The notes below the pieces were generated by a model. The model worked only from the letters and a program-made list of their open reading frames with translations, was not told the DNA's origin and searched no databases. The position numbers were made by a program, and so were the translations under genes. 64,000 nucleotides of DNA from Kryptolebias marmoratus (taxonomy: Eukaryota > Chordata > Actinopteri > Cyprinodontiformes > Rivulidae), in NCBI RefSeq assembly GCF_001649575.2, contig NC_051444.1, forward strand, positions 25,517,880 to 25,581,879. The letters run 5' to 3'. Shown piece after piece: positions 24,330 through 37,529 of the stretch (within the stretch, counting starts at the first letter, position 1; every line of letters starts with the position of its first letter).

Positions 24330-24505
24330 AGCTGTTTCACACTCCCGTTTCTTGCTCCCTTCTCAGATGCTTTTTGTCTTTCTGCTGTGTCTCTCTCCTC
24401 GCTCTCTAGCTCTCCCACTGGCTGCCTGGGTTTTTTAGCGCACTTTCATACACACACGCACAGTGACACACAAGCAGCGAGGCAGACAGATGCAACACAG
24501 TGGCT
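24330..24505 (-). other. Putative 5' UTR of the 24.3 kb exon
   Basis: On the minus strand this is a purine-rich leader (GAGAGCTAGAGAGCGAGGAG and similar), with higher GC than the neighbourhood and a CA/TG patch near 24450-24470. It carries a four-codon upstream frame. The left boundary is the ATG; the right boundary is an estimate, about 25-30 bases below the TATA-like site. Confidence 0.4.
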
Positions 24506-24660
24506 TGGCGAGAGGGAGGATCTCTGGCTTTAAATAACACAGGGACACAGACTGACTTGGTAATGGAAAAGAGCGGGTGGGGCTAAAATCAAGAGAGGGA
24601 GATGTGGGAGTGATATGATGTCAGCGCCCATGCTGCTTCAGCTATTGGTGAAAGGCACTT
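24506..24660 (-). promoter_or_regulatory. Putative promoter with TATA-like and CCAAT-like sites
   Basis: On the minus strand TTATTTAAAGCC (around 24525-24537) is TATA-like, and CACCAATAG (about 24642-24650) is a CCAAT box about 110 bp upstream. That spacing is normal for a polymerase II promoter. The region also has the TGACATCA-type site GATGTCAGCG on the plus strand near 24617. No transcript evidence is available from sequence alone. Confidence 0.4.
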
Positions 24661-24910
24661 TTTTTTAGCCTTTGTTTTGTGCTTGTTGTACCTACAACAA
24701 AACACCTTCCCATTCATTTCATTCTGCCTCCTGCTTTCTGATAGGTGGAATTACAGTAAAACAATCTGTGAAAACGGGAAGTAATCTGAGCCTCTATCAT
24801 AAGAAACAGTGACAGTGCAGTCACAGCGGAGGTCAGGCAAGATGCAACATAAGATTTATTATTTAAAAAAAAAAACTAAACAAACAAACAAATTTATTAA
24901 ATTAAAATCC

Positions 24911-25312
24911 TAACATTCCATGAGGGAATGTATATTGTCAACCACCTTTCCAGCCAATCTGTTCATTGGTTCATGAATTATTTTACTAACAGATGAAAGC
25001 CATTGAATTAAAGTTCAAAACAATTGCAAACTGTTAATGCTCTATGTGTGTGTTGGAGATCAGTCTCAGCAACTACCACACCAAATTTTAGGTCAATACC
25101 TGTCAAATTAACAGAGTTATAGCCATTTTTGGGTTTTTGAAGGTTGCTGACTAAAAAAAAAAAAAGTTAATCAGTTGGAAATGTACAGCCAATGACTGTG
25201 TTCTTCAAGTTTCATTACGCTTTGTCCAGTGGTTCATGAGATATTTTGACAGACAAACAGGCAGACAAACACATGCACATAGATGTGGGCAAAGCCATCC
25301 TCCACTCTTGTC
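24911..25312 (+). repeat. Family H repeat, copy 2 (near full length)
   Basis: Begins with the hairpin ACATTCC/GGAATGT (24913-24931), then TATATTGTC and CACCTTTCCAGCC. Internal blocks GTTATAGCCATTTTTGGG and GTCCAGTGGTTCATGAGATA follow, then a GACAGACAAAC tail and GATGTGGGCAAAGCCAT. Part of the tail motif also appears early (CATTGGTTCATGAATTATTT at about 24965), which suggests internal duplication or nesting. The order matches copies at 44927 and 45320. Confidence 0.7.
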
Positions 25313-25689
25313 TTAAAAATTGGGCCATAAAAATTATAAATGAGCACAGAAAGCAAACCAAGGAGAGTATATATTATGACTGTGATGAAAAGCAATTCTC
25401 CTATGGACTTCATTACATTTTTTTCTCCCTTTTTATGTGATCTAGTAAACAATATGTTACTTGAGAGACAAACAAACATGTAGATAAAGAACAAATACGA
25501 TTTGTGAAAAAAAAATGCTAAGGGAATAAATAATAAAAAGAAATGCAACAAAAGTAACATATACTGTGTAATTATTTTTTTTGATACTAACTTCCAACCG
25601 AAATCTTTTGCATGACCTTATCAATCTGTCCCATTTCTAAAGAATTTTGACTTGTTCCAGTTTGTAAAGTGGCTTTAGTTTGTTGAGAT

Positions 25690-26510
25690 TTGTGGACATT
25701 AGTTAATACACCCACTAACAAGTGTAGGGGTCTAGACTTTGGGCTGTTGAAGCATCTTGAATCCACATTTCAGAGCCAATGATTGCAAGGTGCCAATGTC
25801 CCATGGCTGCAAAAAAACAAACTGAAATATTCACCTCTTTGGCACTGTCGCTGACAGCTTGTAAGTAGTTTTCACAAACATTTTTATTTTGTTCTCACTT
25901 GTCCAAAGGACATTATTCCAGAAGTCTATTCATTTGTCCAGAGGCAACTTTACAAACCTTTTTAAATGAGAAGAGAGTTTCTTCTGGCAATCCTTCTAGC
26001 CATAGTTGTTTAGTCTTTTTTTGTGATTGTGCAGTCCTAATCCGTAACACTGACCACTGAAGCCTGCAGAGTCTGTGATAGAGTTCTCAATGTTTCTTTT
26101 TTTTTAGATATTTTCTGAGCATGGCATGATCCAACCTTGGTCTGAACTTGCTTGGATGTCAAATACTGGAAAGAATGACAATGGCTGTGAGTATTTCATT
26201 TGAATGTTCACAGATTGATGGGCAGAGACAATTGCTTCTCCAAGATCGTTTCTCATGTCTTCTTTCTTTGGCATTGAGCTAAGACATACAACACACACAC
26301 ATGCTGCAGACAGGCACACTGCCAAAACGTCTGCTTTTATAGAGGTCCCCAGACTTACTGATGATCAATTAATGCAGTGAATTTGATTACTCCTACCTGG
26401 CTGCTGCTCTTCTTTTTAAGTCTTGGAGGCAGCCAGGATGTATGCAGTTTTTTATTGCATGCTCCTTGTTTGGTAAAGTCTTAAAATACAACCGTGTTAA
26501 ATGTCTTAAT
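25690..26510 (-). mobile_element. Tc1-like transposon remnant with transposase N-terminus
   Basis: The minus-strand frame starting at 26271 reads MPKKEDMRNDLGEAIVSAHQ, the start of a Tc1-type transposase DNA-binding (paired-like helix-turn-helix) domain, then loses the family sequence. Leftward the complement continues with family landmarks: TGAGCATGGCATGATCCAAC, CTTCTGGCAATCCTTCTAGC, CTTGTCCAAAGGACATTATT and GCAAGGTGCCAATGTCC. The right flank GATGATCAATTAATGCAG to GGAGGCAGCCAGGATGTATG is the family's 5' untranslated end. The catalytic core is shifted and deleted. It is the same family as 5682-6235. Confidence 0.82.
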
Positions 26511-28711
26511 TGTCAAAACATTAGACTTAAAAGCTGATGGGTTCAGTTATGTTTCTGGAGATACATTACACTGTTGAAAAATAAAGACTCATTATGTTCA
26601 TTCCTTAAACTCAACCACCTTGGACAATGATAGAAAAGCAAAATTGCACTGTAATGAAATCATCTTTCTTTCAGCTTCAGTCACTCTAAAAAACTGCTCT
26701 GAAATTCAAGGTTAACCTTGTGAAAGTAGGAGCAGCTCAAGAACAAAATTTTAGCACTGGAAAAATGTTACAAGTGAGACTTCCAGCCATGTTATGCAGG
26801 TGGAATATTAAGCAGTTCATATAAAAGGTGGAGGTCACACACTATAAGCATGATAAATTATTTCCATTACAGATTTAATAGAGTTTGGAGTGCATTGTAC
26901 CCTTGTAGTAGCCCATGTACACACTGAAAGATTTCCACTCATTTATTTGGTCTAATTAGAAGCTCATGCATGGAAAGCAACAGTGACCAGTTTTGATGAG
27001 TCTGCTGGACCACAGCTCGCCTCAGTTACCAGCTGCTAGTCCTCGGCAGACCTGCGCAATCTATCTCAGTCAAGTTTCACATCAGCTTAAAACTTACGCT
27101 CACACTGCTCTATCGCAACTTGTTGAGCATCTTGTAATGAGAGAATGATTACCATAAAATGAGCATGAGTTGTTGATATTATGCAAGATTACATTTGGAT
27201 AAATCCCCACAGCTAAGCCTGGCTGTCATATCAGTTGATTTGTGTATTTTGTTTACAAATGCTTCATTCTATTTTGCCTAAATGAAAAGTTTGAATTAAT
27301 CAAACCCACGCGTAGCTTAACGTTTTTCATGAATGTCCTCAAACCAAAACACGTTTTAGAAATCCTGTAGCTTACTTAACACGGTTATATCCCCAAAGAC
27401 ATAAGACATTTCATTGTATGTTTTCAATTCCCAAAGCAGTTTTGATCACAAAAGGTTCCATTTTCTGACAATTTTACTTGAAACAACAATTCATCCCTCT
27501 AAAAAAACACAAAAACACCACATGTACCAAGATGTTTTTTGATTCTTTTTATTTTTTTTTCACAACCCAAAGTCCCAATGATTACAGGAATCAAGAAAAA
27601 AAACATCCAAATGCTGATCTTAAGCTTTTCAGGAAAATGTTTTTAAAAAGTGCTTTTTTTGACTCAGTGGTTATTATTTATGAGCAAAGTTAAAGGGATA
27701 GTCGAGTCAACTTTGAAGTAATGTTTTTGCTAATGGTTATCAATAGTTAGTACATATCAGTCATGATCAGTCTTAGAGCATGGAGAATAGAGAAAGAGGC
27801 AAGTCTCTCCTGGCTTTGCTCCTGGCTAGCCAAATGAAGGCCTGCTTTTTTAAAATCTTTTTTTTTTCAGGTTTATTAAACAACTGTTGTTTTTTTTTTT
27901 TAAAACGACATTTCAGTGTGAAAGATTGGCTTTACATTACCCTGTTTGTTTAGTCTGTTGCTGTTTCTCAATCCAACAATGTCCATGTTGTGTTACTACA
28001 GGAATGTACGCGTGTGGAACATAGATAGACTGTGTGTATATGCCGAAAGAGCCAAAGCTACTGAATGTATCAGTCCGCCAGGACTTGGTTAAATCTTTGA
28101 CTGACTGGATGGGGACTAACACATTCATCATTCTCAATAGTGTTGGCATATACATGGTCTATTTATGCTTCACATAGGTACCATCTTGTAGTAACAAAGA
28201 TGCTGTTTGACTGAGAAAACAGCAACACACTTAACAAATGTTGTCATGTCTATAGCTAATGTAGGATTCTTTCACTCCAGTATCTTGTTATTAAGAAAAA
28301 AAAGTTTTTTTATAAACCTGAAAAAAACCAAAAACAACAAAAAAATAACCACAGATACTTGTTTGGCTAGCCATTAGCCTAGCTTGGAAAAATACTTATG
28401 TCATAGCTGAGAAGGTATTAACTAGCTATAACTATTTGGAAAAAAAAAAAACCCAAAACCATCACTTAAGAGTTCACTGAATTATCCTTTTAAAGTCATG
28501 AACGCCCACACAGTGGTGCAATAAAAACCACAAGCAAGCAATTTCCAAAATTCTGTCTTTGAAGTAAAATAAAAAAGTTACCATGCCAGCTCTTTGGTCC
28601 CACTGTGGCCATTGGAGAGAAATGATTAATATTGGATTGAGGCAGCTCCTCAGACTGTGGTTGCAGGTTAATTTAGCAGAAGATTTAAGATGCTGATTCA
28701 CTGGTTTTGAG
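26511..28711. other. No gene recognised; one complex block
   Basis: AT-rich with A and T runs near 27550, 27868 and 27889. The block at about 26990-27130 is GC-richer and complex, with no coding frame and no repeat I know. Nothing else is supported. Confidence 0.5.
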
Positions 28712-28872
28712 AGGGGATCATGGAGGTGCAATGATTAGCACTACTGTCTCAGAGAAAGGAAGTTTCTGATTCCAACCTTGGCCCAGCTTTCCATGCAGAG
28801 TTTGCTCTCTACGTGTCCAAAGTTTAGGAATGAGTGCAGTTTCCTTACAATGTTGAGCAGGGAATGTTTTAT
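28712..28872 (+). mobile_element. tRNA-derived SINE, plus orientation, degraded
   Basis: GGAGGTGCAATGATTAGCAC (A-box region), TTCTGATTCCAACC (B-box region, about 28765-28778), TTTCCATGCAGAGTTTGC, ACGTGTCCAAAG and TGCAGTTTCCTTACA follow the order of the SINE at 53937-54269 but on the opposite strand. The B box departs from GGTTCGANTCC. The 3' half of the body is missing. Confidence 0.7.
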
Positions 28873-31800
28873 GTGTTCAATATTTAGTAAAGTAGAATTA
28901 TTATCAATGCTTGGTTTAGAAAAGCAATCTGAGCTACCATTTTGCTTGAGGAAAAGTTAAAAAAAGAAAAAGAAGTTTAGTTCATTTAAAAGCTAAAAGC
29001 TGTAGATGGCTGATGCAGACTGCAACGCAAAGGGCTGTCACAAAACATAGAACTTCTAGTATGTGTATACATTTCTTATACACTTACAATATAAACTAAC
29101 CTTTCCACCTTTTTATTTTTTCCTCTCTTTTGCTGAAATGAAGAGGGGCATTCAATCTGATTTTTAGCCCTCACTTAATCTGTCATTGTCTACTCTCACC
29201 CACTCCCCAAAATTGGAGCCCCAAATTGTTTAACACAGCAAAAATAAAAAGACAAACATGGATAATACAGCAGAGAGCTGTGACTATACAAGAATGACAC
29301 CACCACACATTTCTTGCTGGGCTTTAAGGCTTCAGTGGATTAACAAATAATTGTAACTTTAATAATATTCAGCTTAGTCTGGCTTTTAACTAAAGATTGA
29401 ACAGAAGATTATTAGATATAACCAAGAATCTGAGACTTAGAAGCAATTAAATGGTTTAAACAATCTCAACTATAGAACATATAAGAAAGTGGATTAGGCT
29501 TTTGAGTGTGCATGTGAATGAATGGATGTTAAAATGTGAAGTGCTTTATAAAATCAAGATGATGTTAAAAAGAAGCATTCTGAGAGTGGGGCACTTGGAA
29601 GCTTCCGTTGTTGGTTTGCGAACAAGGTGTTTTAATTCATAAAAAATAAATTGTAGCATATTGTGCTGAAGGTGTTCCTATTTAACAACACATTACATTT
29701 AAAACACAGTCACTTGTAAAGATGAAAAACAAGTCCATCATCATTTTCATTTAGGAAGCTGTGGTGTGCAAAATGGCTTACAATATTTTCAGAAGTACAA
29801 TTTCTGGAGTTGTTGGTACTTGAGGGATTGCACAGTGTGAGTCTTTTTTCATTATTTTTTTCATTAATTTTTCATTAACAACAACAACAACAACAATAAT
29901 AATAATAATAATAATAATGTTTTTGGTTTTCATTTTCCTGAGCCTTCTGGTCACTGGCTCCATGCAGTTTGTAGAAGAACAGTTTACCCAGAAGGGATGA
30001 TTTCATTTTTGTCTTCAATGACATATTCTAGGACAGTGATACTGACTGACAGTTGCCTGAGTAAATCAAGATATCCTGAAACTGAGCTGGCAACAATAAT
30101 GGCATGTCAGTGAAGTAGCTCTTTTTTTTTAATACTGACTTTGCTTTCTCAAAAAAACAGCCCCTCTGTGTGCTTCTGCACTTCCACCATAAATAAAGCC
30201 CAAGAAGATAAGTTAGAAAGTGCTAAAATGTTCCTAGTCTATTATGTATGTTTCCAAAAAAAGTTTGCAACAAACAGGAGAACAAAAATCCCAGCTTTCT
30301 TTTCCATAAATTTCCATTCTCAACTTCTAAAATGCCGTTCAACATTTTGTGTGGGAAAGAAAAAGAGAAAGGTCTGGCAGCAAAGCTGAAGCTTAAGGCA
30401 GTTCCCTGTCAGTTGGTTTGTTTCCTCAGTGCAGAAAGAGAAATGTGTTTCCACAGAGCACATGAGTCAGAAAACTGAGTAGGGGATGTGCAGTTTGTCC
30501 TTTTATGAAAAAATTAACAGACAAAAATGTTATTTTGTAAAAATGTAATTTTAGTAAAAAGCAGTTAGCTATTTGTAAGTACTAAGCAACACCAATGGCA
30601 GTGAAGAGCTTTTTAGTAGAATACTGAGCTGTATTCTCTGCCCTGGATTGCGTGGTACAAGGTAGAATATACAAATGTTAATCATGCACGTTAAAAGCAA
30701 CATTAATGCAACATTGCATTTTAATTTAACAACAGATAAAATAAATAGGTAAGTAAGTATCTGTTCTAATAAAAAGTTTTTAGTGGGTCATTGCTTTCTT
30801 TTTACTAAACAGCATATTTTGAGACTGGTTTTAAAGTAACAACCTAATGACAGAAATGCACATTCCTGGTGTAGGATGATGTAAAAATACATTGTCTTTG
30901 TCCTATCAGTGATAGAACAATTTGAATTTATTTCAAAAGGGTACATACTCAAGTTACAATATATACACTGAAATACACTTAGCAAAGAACATTAATGTAG
31001 ATTTATCTCATTAACTAGGCTCAAAATCAAGTCCTGTTTGAACAAGTTAGTTATCATTGGTGCATGAGCAGCAATGATGTATTTTATTGTATTCGGTTGT
31101 TTCAAGTCAGGCAATCTGTCTGCAGCTACAGGCAGTCTTAAAAGTCTTAAAGCATTTTATAGAAGATCTATAAATATTGTAATGTCACTACTTAATTTTT
31201 ATTTATTTATTTAAAAATTTGTATGCTATAATTTCAATCTGATCTTCTTTTTTAACAGAGAAATTAGCACAATAAATGAACAGATAAAAGGCTCTTTGGT
31301 GGCACAGAATGCCCGGGTGTTTCTGGTGCTGTTACCACAGTTCCAGTTGAAAGGTTGTTGTGGGCTGTGTAGTCAAGACTTGTGTGAGTGGGAGCACTTT
31401 TGTAATTTGTATCATTTCTTCTTCCCTGGACCCTGCCAACCTTTCTCTAACAAGGAACAAACACTTTGTTTGAACCTTGAAAAAAAGTAACAGAACAATA
31501 CAGCGGGCAAAGATATATAGAGAAACAGAACCACAACCAATAATTTACATTTTTTTGAAGGTTAAAAAGAAAAAAAAATGTCTATTTTATCATCAGGTAA
31601 AAGGAAAAAAAATGTATTTAGTTTATGATATATAAATATATAAAAGAGGGAAAAGGGGTAGCAATAAATGCACAGCAAGAAAAAAAAGAATGTTTTTTGT
31701 CATATTACAAAAACTGTTTCTTTTAAGTCATCAAAATATGTTTAAAGCATCCATTTTAAACCTGCATACCAAGGCTGAGATACCAATCATGTCAAACTGA

Positions 31801-34800
31801 ATTAAAAGGAAAATGCTTTAGATATTTTGTGAGGTTTACCTTCCCTGCATTATGTGATGAAAGGAGCCACAGTAAATGGAAATTTAGAGAAGCAACGCTA
31901 TTGGTCTCAAGCCCAAGCAATAGAAATATCTGCATAAAGGAATGCAGAGAGAACATAGTTTGTGAAAGAGCAAGTCTTAGAGCTGACAAAAGCACACTAT
32001 GGAGTTTGAACTGTAGTACATAGTGCAACACATGCAGCTTCTACATGATAAAACACTGGATTTACTATCATTATTATTGAACAGTGTAATTGGAGTTAAA
32101 ATTGAGCAGTGTGAGCTATGGGTACAAAAACATCATCAAGCTATCAATGTTATGGTTCACTGCATGCAGAGAGAATACTGCTGAGAGGATTGATTAATCA
32201 AACGTGAAACCAAATTTGATAAGCATCATCTTCACCTAAAACATTTTGGCACAGCTCTTGCATCAGTTGTGCAATGCATCCTGGTAAATGTGGTCAGAAT
32301 GCATGAAAGTAATTTTTTTTTTTTTTTTACATATAATTTAATCAATTAGCAGAACAAGACAAAAATAGACTTGGAGGCAAAATTATCTCCTTTTAGTTTT
32401 CAGGAAGTACTTCTGCTTTATTTATGTAACAGAGAAATAATCTATTTTGAAGGAAAGATTCAATAAAACTTAAATGAAACCAGTGTAAAATGTAAAAATT
32501 GCAAGAAAATTTAATCCAAGAGCTAGAGTTTTCGCCATGATAAAGGTTTTAGTGTTTTGCTTGTACTGTACAGATGGCATTGTTTAGAAATGATCAGCTG
32601 CACCTGCACATCCTCCAGTAATGATTGGACTTCAAATCTGTGGAGAGCTACTTTCCAATACAGTGAGAATATACAGGTCAGAGCTTTACTGTTGGCTTAC
32701 ACACACGTCTGTATTCCCCATGTTGATAATGTGCCAAATTTAGAGTGTCTCATCCCTCCCGTGGCCTTCGGGTCAAATGGACCTGAAGTTACAAGGGCTT
32801 CTCTGCCTCGCTTCAGTTACGAGGGCTTTAAGAGTGTCAATTATAGCCAAGTCTTCAAACTGTTAATGAAATACAACTATTATAAGTTTTCAAAGTTTAT
32901 AAAGTTGAGTGCATATATCAAATTGATGTAAAAAAAAAAAAAAGTATGATCTTTTTGTTTTGCGCATTGCGCCAGATACATATTTGAAAACAGTGACCTT
33001 CTATTAAAGGTACGTCAGAGTATCACTGAAATTATATTTACAAAAGGAAAAAAAAAGTCAATTAGAAGTTTCCATTTGCAATGTAGATTTTTTATTTCTT
33101 TATATACTGAATCAAAAAGTTAGAAGTTGTTGGATGTGGAATATTGTTCTTAATTACAGACAAAGCCTCAAAGTATTAAAGCTGTCATGGAAATAGGTTG
33201 AACATAATAAATATGTTTTATTTTATTCAAGATTTCTTATTTTATTGTTGGTGATTTCAGAGTTTGAATATTTTCACTTAAATTCTCTTTTCATGCAGCA
33301 CTATGATCAACACTTTTGCTTTTCAAGTTAGATCTGAATAAATTAACTAATTCAGCTTGATTTATATATATTATTTTATTAAATTGATTTTTTGTCACAT
33401 ATTTTCTTCTCTCTTTTTCTGCACAAAGTTTTAAAAACGCTAATTAAACATCCTCAAAAAGGGACTTCATAATTTATGCCAGGGGGTGTATGTAAACAAT
33501 CTCAACACCATCATTACCACAATCAAAAGCAAAAATATGCGATTTGAAACCACATTCAAAACCACTAATGTGGCACAACACTATTGTGAAACGGCAGCAA
33601 AATGCCAAGACGCCAACTTTAAGCAGTGAGACAACATGATGTTTATGTTTAGTGACAGCCAGGCCAAGGATTTCTGCGACTTTAAAAACCCAGTCCAGGG
33701 CATTTTAAAATCATGCACAATTTAGACCAAAAGGGACAACCCCAGTTATTGTGGTGTGGCTTTGTTCAGTCCCCAGCATTGTTATGTTCCAGCAAGACTC
33801 TCAGGGCAGAGCCTTGGCTGTAAACTGTGATGATGCTGCCATAGGAGAGGAGCATTTGTAGGGGATTGTGTGTGGGTATATTGTGAGTCTGCAGGCTTGT
33901 TAGTCACTGAGCTACTTATCTTACATCCCCTGAGTGCAGGCAAAAACTGCTTAAAAGCATTTTTTTCCTTGCTAATTATTCACTCGTGTGATTGTTGTAA
34001 GAAGACAGTTATAAATTAAACAAATTAGGTTTTATCAAGTATAATTAAGTACTGATTATACTTTGCATTGAGAGCTTTGGTTGATAATCGTATTTAGAGC
34101 AACCAACAGCAGAGAAAATCCTGCATCAGCAACTTTTTTATGTTTCTAATTTTCACAAGTGTAAGTAGTATGGCTATAGGTTGATTTTAATTAAAGCTGT
34201 ACGTCTATATACGTATATGTGTATTAAAGGAGGAATTTTGTTGTCCTAGAAGGGCTGGAGGTGAGGTATAACCAACACAATATTTAACCTTCATGTGGGA
34301 GGATGATCACAAGCAGATATGGAGGGTGGGATGAGTAGCATAAAAGGGGTATTTCTGTTTTCATTCACCTCTGAAACAGTGCAGTATCCTGACTTACCTA
34401 TTGGTCAAACACCCAACACTTCTCTAAAATACCTTTTAATAAACGGTCAAAGATCAGCAACATCCATCCACTCCAGAAATGTCCACACCAAGAGGAATAC
34501 TGAACTTCCTTTAATGTTTTGTTTAAAAATCAGGTCTACTGAGGAACTAAGAAAAGGAAAATGTTTGTTTCTTTGCTCTCTCAGTCCACATCGCAGGCCT
34601 TTTGGCCTTGAAAAAAAAAGTGAAGAGGTGATCTTTTGCAGCTTGCAGCTGCTCTCTGTGTGCCATAGCTACAGGCTATGACTTTATTCATTTGCTGATC
34701 TGAAAACATATATATTTCCTGTACTTCCTGGTTCTTTAATGTAGGCAACTCTGCCTTGTGGTCATCTCAAGGATTTATGCTCAACTATTTCTGTGCTCTA

Positions 34801-35125
34801 TGTTTATTTGGTGTTATATGCCATTGAATGACCCTTTCTGGTAGTGATTTCACTATTTTGTCATTTATTAATCTGAGTGGGGCTGTTTTTTTACATAAAA
34901 ATAACAGAAAAATATTGTTATAAAGGGCTATAAAGAATCACTCTCCATGAAGTTGTTTGTCCTGCAACAGCATAACGCACATTCAGCCATAGTGACAAAT
35001 TCCTAAGAGCCTACATAAAAGGGGGCAGTAGTGCTAGAGCAGTTGTATATTTTATGTTTGCAGTGTTGTGGCATGATTTTGGCATTTGGATCTAAAAACT
35101 GAATATCATCAGATTTTTTTTTTGC
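28873..35125. other. AT-rich gene-free stretch
   Basis: About 6 kb with no supported gene. It contains T runs (30121-30130, 32312-32329), an AAC/AAT microsatellite, and open frames at 32557-32931 (124 codons) and 34319-34681 (120 codons) that show no known domain, signal peptide or splice context. I treat these as chance frames. Confidence 0.55.
29876..29919 (+). repeat. (AAC)n(AAT)n compound microsatellite
   Basis: About six AAC units followed by about eight AAT units, bounded by TTCATT on the left and GTTTTTGG on the right. Confidence 0.95.
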
Positions 35126-35266
<141 letters not shown>

Positions 35267-37021
35267 ATGGTATTAACAAAATAAAAATGTATATTTTATT
35301 TGTTTCAAAATTATGTTTTTCTTGTCAATGTCATACATAAAAAGGCAGACATCAGGATTCTCATCTTTCACATTAAAATACAAGTTGGTTAAGGGGAGAA
35401 TTGGGCAAGACTCAGTTCATAATTGCATATGATACTGATCAGAACAAGTAATTTTCACTGAAATAATGTGTTCAACCTTTGTTAAGCTATTGTATGGGTT
35501 AAAAAAGGTGTAACTTTCTCTATCTTTTCAAGTAATTGCCATAGTATCTTTACATTGCAGTGGTATTACATGGGTGGGTGTTTCTTAATACACTACTCTA
35601 AAGGGGAGGAATGGTGAAGTACACCAAGAATACAAACTGAAACGCCTGGTGCAAAAGGATTTAATATTACTCATAATTCAGAAGTGAGCTGCTTTTAAAA
35701 CTCACTGGTGGATTGTTACTACCACCCTCAGGATAACACATTACACTGCATGTCAGGTTTGAGCTGAATTCACAAACATGCCTCGGAAAGATTACTCTAC
35801 TGCAGTGGCACAAGATAACAAGATTCTATGAAACTATAACTTGAGTGACCACATATCTTCCCATATTTAAAACACGGTCACCAAATGCATTTATGGTGTC
35901 TATATTGCTGGTAATGTTGGTATTTTATTCTGACACAGCTGAGGATCTTAAGCTAAAAGGGAGGTATCTTTAAAACCTTACAATGTTGCCCTTGTTGCAC
36001 AGCTGCTGCATGACCTGGATAAACAAGATGCTGCGTAGTGCAGTTTTATCAGCATACTGCTATGTCAGATGTACTGCAGGGAACAAAAGCTCACATATAG
36101 TTTTTCTTTTTCTCCAGAATTTGTACTTTTAACATCTCAAAGAATACAGCTATAAAAAAATAAGAAAGGAAAATTAAATTAATGAAAGGGCATATTTGTA
36201 ATAAACATGTTTGCGTGGAAAAAATTATTTGTAATGAGCAGTACTGAGGGCAAATGAGGAAGGAAACCCAGCAGCTGTTGTGGAGGTTTAGGCAACACAT
36301 GAGGGATGCACAATTATAAAGTGATTCACATAAATGACTGCAAGGGGGAAAAATGGATCCCACAAACACAGAGGCCTCCAGTCAATCAACTACAGCTCAA
36401 CACCTTGGTTTATCTGTGCATACATCCATCTGCATCACATGACACAATAATGAAGACTGACAAAGTGCATCTGTTCTTCTTTAGGGAAAGAAATAAATCC
36501 AAAGATGGGAGTCAGCAGCTATAATCAGCTAAATCAAGTTAATATGCTCCTGGGATTTTAACTTTTGACTTTTTCTTTTTTTTTTTTTGTCAAATGTGAC
36601 ATTGAGGGAATGCAGAGTGGGCCAAGTGCAAGTTTACCTGAAAGATAGTCTGAAATAAACAAATGCTCTAGGGTGCCAGAAAGGTCAATGCCAGAATTTT
36701 TTTTTTTTTACTTACATTTGTCTTTGAATATAGAATTGATGAGAGTGATTGTGTTCTAATAATCAATACACAAGTGTGTTGACAATGTTTCATTGTTGTA
36801 ACATGGCCAATGGCCACAAAAACACGCTTAGCTAATGTTTAGCTAAGGTTTTGGTAACAATTATTTAATGTAAAAAGACAAAATCTTTTATTCTTAGCCT
36901 CATCATTTGGTAATTGTCAATCAAATTTAAATTCTTCTCAAACCAGAGTAATGTATATTACTTAGAAAATGAGACATAATACAACACAACTGAAATCCTT
37001 ATGAACAATGAAAGGCATAGC
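35267..37021. other. AT-rich stretch without recognisable gene
   Basis: No supported gene, RNA or repeat apart from T runs near 36578-36589 and 36697-36709. Open frames at 36091-36369 and 36306-36524 overlap on opposite strands and look random. Confidence 0.55.
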
Positions 37022-37395
37022 TGTCATGACCCTTGGTTCTCTGTGTTTAGTTTTTTATGTTGTTGTTTTTGCATTTTGTTTTGTTTATCGTCCAAGAGTC
37101 CTTGATTTTAAGATTTAGTTTCCCCAGTGTTTTCTCCAGTCTTTGGCCATCTCTTCCTCAGTTAGTCTCCATTTCCTGCCTTTAATCTCACACTTGTTCT
37201 TCCTAGTCATTTGGCTAAGCTGTTACCATTTTCCTCATCAGTCCCTGTCTATTTGTTCTCTCAGTCCTCACTTCTCTTCAGTTTGTCATTTCTTGCTGCC
37301 ATGTTGGCCTTTTTGTTTTATTTTATTGTTAAAGAAAACTGTTTTGTTCTTTGAGTCGTCATGTGAGTCTGCATCTTTGGGTCCTATTTACAATC
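37022..37395 (+). mobile_element. Degraded LTR-like dispersed repeat
   Basis: Starts TGTCATGACCCTTGGTTCTC and runs through pyrimidine-rich text (TTTCCCCAGTGTTTTCTCCA, CACTTGTTCTTCCTAGTCA, CATGTTGGCCTTTTTG), ending with GAGTCGTCATGTGAGTCTGC and TTGGGTCCT. The TGTCATGACCC start, T-rich body and 'gagtctgcatttgggtcc' end are a pattern I associate with long terminal repeats of fish gypsy-type retroelements. No target duplication or internal retroviral-like sequence is visible, and the right end is uncertain. Confidence 0.45.
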
Positions 37396-37529
37396 ACACT
37401 CTCAATGGTAGCATTCCTTTGGTGGTGGTACAAAAGTGCTGTATATAGTCTATAAAAATATATAAATGATAGATGAATGAAAATGTTGTAAATGATAAGT
37501 AATAATGCTTTAAAATTCTGAATATGTGT

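Noticed and set aside
32740..32800. Motif CGGGTCAAATGGACCTGAAG, possibly a transposon end
   Set aside because: A single short motif without a partner end or target duplication.
32557..32931. 124-codon open frame, plus strand
   Set aside because: No domain, signal peptide or splice context. The text turns to Lys/Ile/Tyr-rich low complexity at the end. Such lengths are expected by chance in 64 kb.
34319..34681. 120-codon open frame, plus strand
   Set aside because: No recognisable family and no flanking splice sites or promoter signals.
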